Source of the DNA: RYN-230 sp036509255
Lineage (GTDB): Bacteria; Actinomycetota; Actinomycetes; Streptosporangiales; Streptosporangiaceae
Reading direction: 5' to 3'
DNA length: 64,000 bases
NCBI GenBank assembly: GCA_036509255.1
Contig: DATCFY010000232.1
Coordinates: 6,831 to 70,830 of the forward strand
In this document: piece after piece, positions 59,427 to 64,000 of the stretch
Layout: each line of letters starts with the position of its first letter
Position numbering within the stretch: position 1 is the stretch's first letter
Translations under genes and position numbers: made by a program
The notes under the pieces: model-generated
Seen by the model: only the letters and a program-made list of their open reading frames with translations
Told to the model about the DNA's origin: nothing
The model's database searches: none

Positions 59427-60791
59427 ATGAGCGCTGACGTCATCGTGGTCGGGGCGGGCGTGGCCGGCGCGTCCACCGCGTTCCATCTCAGCCGGCTTGG
59501 GGCCGGCGACGTGCTCGTCGTGGACCGGGGCACCGTAGGGTCCGGGATGAGCAGCCGGTCCTCGGCGATGATCCGGATGCACTACACGTTCCGCCCCGAG
59601 GTCGAGCTGGCCGTGCGCAGCGACCGGATGTTCGCGGCGTGGACCGAGCTGACCGGCCGCCCGGCGTTCGTCCGCCGGACCGGCTTCGCCCGCCTGGTGC
59701 TGCCCGGCGAAGAGGACGCGCTGCGGGCCAACGTGGCCATGCTGCGGGACTGCGGGGCCCGCGCCGAGGTACTGGCGGCCGGCAACTTCGCCGCGCTCGC
59801 ACCGGGGTTGCGCACCGACGACCTGAGCGAGGTGGCCTGGGAGCCGGACGGCGGCTACGGGGACGGCGCGCTGGTCGCCGGGGACCTGCTCGCCGCTGCG
59901 CGGGAGCAGGGAGTGCGGTACCGGCCGCACACGCCGGTCCGGGCGTTGCTGCGCGACGGTGACCGGGTGACCGGCATCGAGACGGCGGACGGGCCGGAGT
60001 ACGCCGGGGTCGTGGTCGCGGCGGCCGGAGTGTGGTCCCCGGCCCTGCTGGCCAGCATCGGCGTGGACCTGCCGATCGAGACCGAGTTCCACCAGGTGGC
60101 GGTGCTGAGCCACGCGCCGGGCCAGGGCACCCCGGTGGCCTGCATCGACTCCACCACCCAGACCTACTTCCGGCCCGAGGCGGGCGGCACGATGACGCTG
60201 GTGGGCAGCTTCACCGGCCCCCGCGGCGTGGACCCGGACCGCGTGGCCCCCCCAGAGAACCCCGCCGCCCCGCGCGAGACCGCCCGAGAGAACCCCGCCG
60301 CCCCGCACCAAGCCACACCACCACGCCCAGCCCGCGGCGCCGCCGACCCCAACCAAGCTGATCGTGGTGCTTTTTGCCCCGCCGGCGGGGCAAAAAGCAC
60401 CACGATGATGGCCTCCGGAGACGGAGACGGAGACGGAGACGGAGACGGAGACGGAGACGGCGCGGACGGGCTGGCGGCGCTGGTCGGGGCGGCGGCGCAG
60501 CGGGTGCCGGCCCTGGCCGACGCGGGCATTGTGCGCGGCGTCACCGGCGTGTACGACATGACCCCGGACGGCCGGCCGATGCTCGGCGAGCTGCCTGGCC
60601 TGTCCGGGCTGGTGCTGGCGGCCGGGTTCTCCGGGACCGGCTTCAAGATCTCCCCGGCGGTGGGTGAGGCGGTCGCCGCGCTGGTCACCGGCCACCCGGT
60701 CGCGGGCAGCGTAGACATCGGGCCGTTCCGTCCCGGCCGGTTCGCCGAGGGGAAGCCGGTGACACCCCCGCACCCGTACACCGGCGACTGA
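59427..60791 (+). CDS. FAD-dependent oxidoreductase (DAO family) carrying an in-frame palindromic insertion
   Basis: 454 residues; ATG with GGAGGA upstream. FAD-binding VVGAGVAGASTAFHL, then SRSSAMIRMHYTFRP. The catalytic fold continues to about residue 271 (GSFTGPRGVDPDRV) and resumes near residue 346 (DGLAALVGAAAQRVPAL), ending with GRPMLGELPG and FSGTGFKISPAVG. Between them lie about 75 low-complexity residues. These comprise two Pro-rich repeats (period 33 bp), the 46-bp palindrome translated as DRGAFCPAGGAKSTTM, and a run of Gly-Asp from seven GGAGAC units. The insertion keeps the frame. The Rieske gene follows ten bases later, suggesting a flavoprotein-oxygenase pair. Confidence 0.85.
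   Translation: MSADVIVVGAGVAGASTAFHLSRLGAGDVLVVDRGTVGSGMSSRSSAMIRMHYTFRPEVELAVRSDRMFAAWTELTGRPAFVRRTGFARLVLPGEEDALRANVAMLRDCGARAEVLAAGNFAALAPGLRTDDLSEVAWEPDGGYGDGALVAGDLLAAAREQGVRYRPHTPVRALLRDGDRVTGIETADGPEYAGVVVAAAGVWSPALLASIGVDLPIETEFHQVAVLSHAPGQGTPVACIDSTTQTYFRPEAGGTMTLVGSFTGPRGVDPDRVAPPENPAAPRETARENPAAPHQATPPRPARGAADPNQADRGAFCPAGGAKSTTMMASGDGDGDGDGDGDGDGADGLAALVGAAAQRVPALADAGIVRGVTGVYDMTPDGRPMLGELPGLSGLVLAAGFSGTGFKISPAVGEAVAALVTGHPVAGSVDIGPFRPGRFAEGKPVTPPHPYTGD
60361..60406. repeat. 46-bp perfect palindrome, copy 2, inside a coding sequence
   Basis: Arms of 23 bases beginning ATCGTGGTGCTTTTTGCC meet at GCC|GGC. Compared with copy 1 at 15807-15848, one base differs in each arm and the change is compensated, so the palindrome is perfect in both. 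It lies in frame in the flavoprotein gene. Confidence 0.92.
60417..60458 (+). repeat. Hexanucleotide tandem repeat (GGAGAC)7
   Basis: Seven perfect GGAGAC units, coding Gly-Asp repeats in the flavoprotein, eleven bases after the palindrome. Slippage here would always add or remove two residues without breaking the frame. Confidence 0.9.
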
Positions 60792-60801
60792 GGAGGCGGG
60801 G

Positions 60802-61944
60802 GTGTCACCGGACGACGGGGTGCCGCTGGAGCACAGCCTGCCCGGTCCCAGCTACACCAGCGAGGCCGAGTTCGCCCGCGAACGCGACCGGGTGCTGTTC
60901 CCCGGCTGGTTCTGCGTCGGCCGCGCCGACGACCTCACCGGGCCGGGCTGCTACCTGGCCGCCGACGTGTGCGGGGAGAGCATCATCGTGACCCGGACCG
61001 ATGATGGCGGCCTGGCCGGCTACTACAACCTGTGCCGTCACCGGGGCTCGCGGCTGGTGCCGCAGCCCCCTGGCCGCGAATCCGCCGCTGAGCCGACGGC
61101 CTGCGGCCGGTTCGACGGCAGCATCCGCTGCCCGTACCACGCCTGGACCTACGGTCTGGACGGGACGCTGCGGGCCGCCCCGTTCCTGCCCGCGCTGCGC
61201 GAGCACCGGGCCGCGCTGTCCCTGCACCGGGTGGAGGTGGCCACCTGGGGCGGGTTCGTATTCGCCCGGCTCGAGCCGCCCGCCAGCCCGGACGCGTCGG
61301 GCCCGCTGGAGACCACGCTCGGGGAGATCCCGGCCCGGGTGGCCGGATACCCCCTGGCCGACCTGCGCGCCGGGGCCCGGCTGTGCTACGACGTGGCCGC
61401 CAACTGGAAGGTCATCCTGGAGAACTACAACGAGTGCTACCACTGCGGGCCGGTCCACCCGGAGCTCTGCGAGCTGGTGCCGGCCTTCCGCCGCGGCGGC
61501 GGCGACCTCGACTGGGCGGCCGGGATCCCGCACCGCCCCGGCGCGACCACGTTCACTTCGACCGGGACCACCCGGCGCGCGCCGTTTCCCGGGCTGTCCG
61601 AGACAGAGCGGACCCGGCACTTCGGCGAGCTGGTGCTGCCCAACCTCATGCTCAGCCTGTCCGCCGACCACGTGGCCGCGTTCACCGTGTGGCCCCGCTC
61701 GGCCGGGCAGACCACTGTCCTCTGCGACTTCCTGTTCCACCCGGCCGAGCTGGCCCGTCCCGGCTTCGATCCGTCCGACGCGGTCGGCTTCTGGGACCTG
61801 GTCAACCGCCAGGACTGGTCTATCTGCGAGCAGGTCCAGGACGGCATGGGCTCACGCCGGTTCTCCGCCGGCTACCTGGCCCCGATGGAGCAGCCCAGCG
61901 CGGACATCGGCCGGTACGTGACGGCCCGGCTGGCCAGTCTGTGA
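60802..61944 (+). CDS. Rieske [2Fe-2S] oxygenase alpha subunit
   Basis: 380 residues. GTG60802 with GAGGAGG nine bases upstream, overlapping the DAO stop. Rieske ligands CRHRGSRLV and CPYHAWTYGL; iron site ENYNECYHCGPVHPELCE. It is most similar in style to the gene at 46962 (both have FWDxxNxQDW near the C-terminus), so they are likely paralogues with different substrates. The adjacent flavoprotein may act on the demethylated or hydroxylated product. Reductase not found. Confidence 0.88.
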   Translation: MSPDDGVPLEHSLPGPSYTSEAEFARERDRVLFPGWFCVGRADDLTGPGCYLAADVCGESIIVTRTDDGGLAGYYNLCRHRGSRLVPQPPGRESAAEPTACGRFDGSIRCPYHAWTYGLDGTLRAAPFLPALREHRAALSLHRVEVATWGGFVFARLEPPASPDASGPLETTLGEIPARVAGYPLADLRAGARLCYDVAANWKVILENYNECYHCGPVHPELCELVPAFRRGGGDLDWAAGIPHRPGATTFTSTGTTRRAPFPGLSETERTRHFGELVLPNLMLSLSADHVAAFTVWPRSAGQTTVLCDFLFHPAELARPGFDPSDAVGFWDLVNRQDWSICEQVQDGMGSRRFSAGYLAPMEQPSADIGRYVTARLASL

Positions 61945-62006
61945 TGGCGGGAGGCGCGGCGCACGCTGGCCGGCCGGTACCTCCGGCCGGGCCCGGCGGC
62001 CCGGGG

Positions 62007-62624
62007 TCAGTTCTGCTGCGCGGCCCGCTCGGTCATGGTCACCACGCCGATCGCCTGCGCCTGGGTCATGCCCAGGTCCATGGCGATCACCTCGGCCACC
62101 CGCCGTTCGTGGTCACTGAGCGACCCGTCGGCCATGCCGACCCGCACGGTCTCGGCCAGGAACCATTCCTTGGCGTCCGGGGTGAGCTGGCGGGCGACCT
62201 CGCCGAGTGCGCTGCGGATCGCCTCGGCAGGCTGAGCGGCGTCGGCATCCAGGTCCGCGTCGGTGTATTCCTGGGCGCCAGCGCCCTGGACGACGGCCAC
62301 GGCCCGCTGCCGCGCCGCCACGCTGCCCCGGTCGCCCGCCACCAGCATGGTGGCCACGGCGGCGCGCATGCCCGCGGGGAGCGCAGCCTGCATCTGGGCC
62401 GACGTTGGCAGGCTGAGCACGTCCGTGACGTAACGGGTCTTGCAGGTCAGGCACTGCACGTGCTCGTCGGTCTTGTTCAGCGGGATGAGCGGGATGAAGA
62501 ACAGCGTGAAGAACCGCCGTCCAGCGCGGAGCCGGTACTGCCGGTCGCCGCCGCACCGGCGGCAGTGAAACGTTCCCTCGCCGATGGTGTGGTAAAAGAC
62601 CCGAAGTCCCCAGATGAGCAGCAT
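62007..62624 (-). CDS. TerB-like protein with N-terminal zinc ribbon
   Basis: 205 residues from ATG62624 (GGGAGG upstream); ATG62690 is an unlikely earlier start. N-terminal zinc ribbon with CRRCG and CLTCKT knuckles around a hydrophobic stretch (FFTLFFIPLIPLNK). The C-terminal half is a helical TerB-like domain (LTPDAKEWFLAETVRVGMAD). Proteins of this type are common in actinobacteria; function is not defined, perhaps membrane-stress or tellurite-related by fold only. Convergent with the Rieske gene. Confidence 0.75.
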   Translation of the reverse strand: MLLIWGLRVFYHTIGEGTFHCRRCGGDRQYRLRAGRRFFTLFFIPLIPLNKTDEHVQCLTCKTRYVTDVLSLPTSAQMQAALPAGMRAAVATMLVAGDRGSVAARQRAVAVVQGAGAQEYTDADLDADAAQPAEAIRSALGEVARQLTPDAKEWFLAETVRVGMADGSLSDHERRVAEVIAMDLGMTQAQAIGVVTMTERAAQQN

Positions 62625-62777
62625 TGCTCTTCCCTCCCGGTGATGCCCGACGAACCGGCCCGGGTCCGCGTGCGGGCCAGGCCCGCCCATGATTCCGCAG
62701 CCGGTCCGCCGGTGCTACCAGCCCGGCTAACCGTGATAAACCCGTTTCCAGTGGACGAGACCGGACACGGGCCCCCA

Positions 62778-62852
62778 AACCACAGGCCTTCAAACCACGG
62801 GCAGCCTAACCACCGGCTCCCCAACCACGGGCACCTGAACCACGGGTGGCCA
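62778..62852. repeat. 15-bp tandem repeat upstream of the last flavoprotein
   Basis: Five units beginning AACCACGGGC or similar at 62778, 62793, 62808, 62823 and 62838, contiguous and imperfect. Located between the divergent TerB-like and PYROXD2-like genes, immediately before the ribosome site of the latter. Confidence 0.8.
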
Positions 62853-62878
62853 GACCAGGGACAGGAGGGATCGCGCTG

Positions 62879-64000
62879 GTGACGACGACCCGGGACGTGG
62901 TGGTGATCGGGGGCGGGCACAACGGGCTGGTGGCCGCCGCTTACCTGGCCAGGAGCGGGCTTAACGTGCTGGTCTGCGAGCGGCGCCAGGTGGTCGGCGG
63001 CGCGGCGGTCAGCGAGCACCCGTTCGGCCCGGACTACACCGTGACCTCGCTGTCCTACGTGGTCTCGCTCCTGCCCCCGGACCTGGTCAGCGACCTGGGC
63101 CTGGCCCGGCACGGCTACCACGTGTTCCCGCAGGGACCCTACTTCGCGCCCCGCGCCGACGGCCGCTACCTGCGGCTGCCCGACGACCCGGCGCAGCGGC
63201 ACGCCGAGATCGCGAAGTTCTCGGCGTCGGACGCGGACGCCTACCCGCGGTACGAGGCTCACCTGGCCGCCCTCGGCCGGGTGCTCGGCCCGCTGCTGGA
63301 CGAGGTGCCGCCCCGGCTCGGCTCACGGCGGCCGCTCGACCTGTGGCGCCAGGGACTGCTGCTGCGCCACCTGCGCGGGCTGGACGAGCGGGGCGTGGTG
63401 GACGTCACCCGGCTGCTCACCGGCAGCATCGCCGACCTGATCGAGGAGTACTTCGAGAGCGACGCCATGCTCGGCCTGCTCTCGGTGTCCGGGGTGATCG
63501 GCACCTGGGCCGGGCCGCGCTCGGCCGGCACCGCGTACGTGATGCTGCATCACCACATCGGCGGCGTGGACGGCCAGGCCGGCGCCTGGGGGTTCCCGCG
63601 CGGCGGGATGGGCGGGGTGACCGCCGCGCTGGCCGCGGCGGCCCGGTCGTTCGGCGCGGAGATCCGCACCGGCGCCGAGGTGGCCGAGATCCGCACCGGC
63701 GGCGGGCAGGGCGCTCCCCCAAGGACCCGTGGGGTGACCCTGGCCAGCGGGGAGGAGATCGACGCGGGCACGGTCATCACCACCGCGCACCCGCAGATCT
63801 CGTTCCTGCGGCTGCTCGACCCGGCGGCGCTGCCCAGTGACTTCGTCGCCGACATCCGCCGCTGGCAGACCCGCAGCGGCACCGTCAAGATCAACCTGGC
63901 CCTGGACCGGCTGCCGGTATTCACCAGCCACCCGGCGCCGGACCCGCAAATCCACGGCGGCACGATCGTGCTGGCCGAGAGCCTGGACGACATCGAGACC
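62879..64000 (+). CDS. Phytoene-desaturase-like flavoprotein (PYROXD2-like), 3' end outside window
   Basis: GTG62879 with AGGAGG ten bases upstream; the frame stays open to the window edge (374 codons). FAD-binding VVVIGGGHNGLVAAAYLA then CERRQVVGGAAVSEH. Later GAWGFPRGGMGGVTAALAAA and INLALDRLPVF are typical of the family. Homologous to the gene at 57692, with the same GGGHNGL-type start. Presence of two such flavoproteins with Rieske and DAO genes suggests a multi-step oxidation pathway. Confidence 0.85.
   Translation, partial: MTTTRDVVVIGGGHNGLVAAAYLARSGLNVLVCERRQVVGGAAVSEHPFGPDYTVTSLSYVVSLLPPDLVSDLGLARHGYHVFPQGPYFAPRADGRYLRLPDDPAQRHAEIAKFSASDADAYPRYEAHLAALGRVLGPLLDEVPPRLGSRRPLDLWRQGLLLRHLRGLDERGVVDVTRLLTGSIADLIEEYFESDAMLGLLSVSGVIGTWAGPRSAGTAYVMLHHHIGGVDGQAGAWGFPRGGMGGVTAALAAAARSFGAEIRTGAEVAEIRTGGGQGAPPRTRGVTLASGEEIDAGTVITTAHPQISFLRLLDPAALPSDFVADIRRWQTRSGTVKINLALDRLPVFTSHPAPDPQIHGGTIVLAESLDDIET

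Noticed and set aside
61383..62882. 499-codon plus-strand ORF across Rieske 3' end and TerB-like gene
   Set aside because: Out of frame with the Rieske gene and antisense to the TerB-like gene; the tail is simply the 15-bp repeat translated.

Overview
The window is very GC-rich, about 70% or more, with GC-ending codons, many GTG starts, and frequent TANNNT -10 boxes 6-8 bases before the start codon (leaderless mRNAs). It carries a 180-kDa-type NAD-glutamate dehydrogenase, an ftsE-ftsX-smpB-ssrA block, and a DEAD helicase / ferritin-like / DUF3107 / TetR block that I recall from Mycobacterium and Streptomyces. This points to a filamentous, soil-type member of the Actinomycetota. Placement nearer Streptosporangiales-like lineages is a weak inference. 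There are no rRNA or tRNA genes and no CRISPR array. The only classical RNA gene is tmRNA.

Layout. 0-3.9 kb: the tail of a tyrosine recombinase overlapping a MarC membrane protein, then an MBL-fold protein, a RecB-type nuclease and an alpha/beta hydrolase. 3.9-9.8 kb: DEAD-box helicase, ferritin-like protein, DUF3107, TetR, a small acidic protein, and a disulfide-reductase-like flavoprotein without its redox cysteines. 9.9-14.7 kb: Ku, an aldo/keto reductase, and an amino-sugar operon (nagA, a SIS protein, a HAD phosphatase). 14.7-18.7 kb: an eroded stretch with a LanC-like pseudogene, an SDR, an ArsR regulator with its palindromic operator, a truncated MFS gene and a DinB protein. 18.9-27.9 kb: a GH3 lipoprotein, HAD proteins, Vsr, DUF6912, PruA, two small proteins, ChrA and a DUF2207 pseudogene. 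28-36.4 kb: acetoacetyl-CoA synthetase coupled to NAD-glutamate dehydrogenase, then RF2. 36.5-42.1 kb: ftsE-ftsX-smpB, a transpeptidase homologue with all catalytic motifs lost, a candidate new structured RNA, and ssrA. 42.3-64 kb: an accessory oxidative-catabolism region with three Rieske oxygenases, SDR, acyl-CoA dehydrogenase, two DAO-type and two PYROXD2-type flavoproteins, cupin, SRPBCC, CocE-type hydrolase and TetR. It also holds a manganese riboswitch with a TMEM165/GDT1 transporter, tandem sensor-like membrane proteins and GtrA.

How the parts work together. nagA-SIS-HAD would deacetylate and process amino-sugar phosphates, possibly fed by cell-wall amino sugars released by the GH3 lipoprotein. 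AacS, PruA and NAD-GDH channel acetoacetate, proline and glutamate into central metabolism. FtsEX, SmpB and tmRNA are division and ribosome-rescue housekeeping. The 42-64 kb genes look like oxidation of one or more N-methyl, quaternary-amine or aromatic substrates under TetR-type control; the substrate is not deducible.

Most notable: (i) two copies of a 42-46 bp perfect palindrome differing by a compensated base pair, one lying in frame inside a flavoprotein gene; (ii) a four-stem RNA candidate with its own promoter and terminator just upstream of ssrA; (iii) RF2 with SKY in place of the SPF stop-codon-recognition tripeptide; (iv) several homologues of enzymes that have lost catalytic residues; (v) a helicase whose only workable start is CTG.
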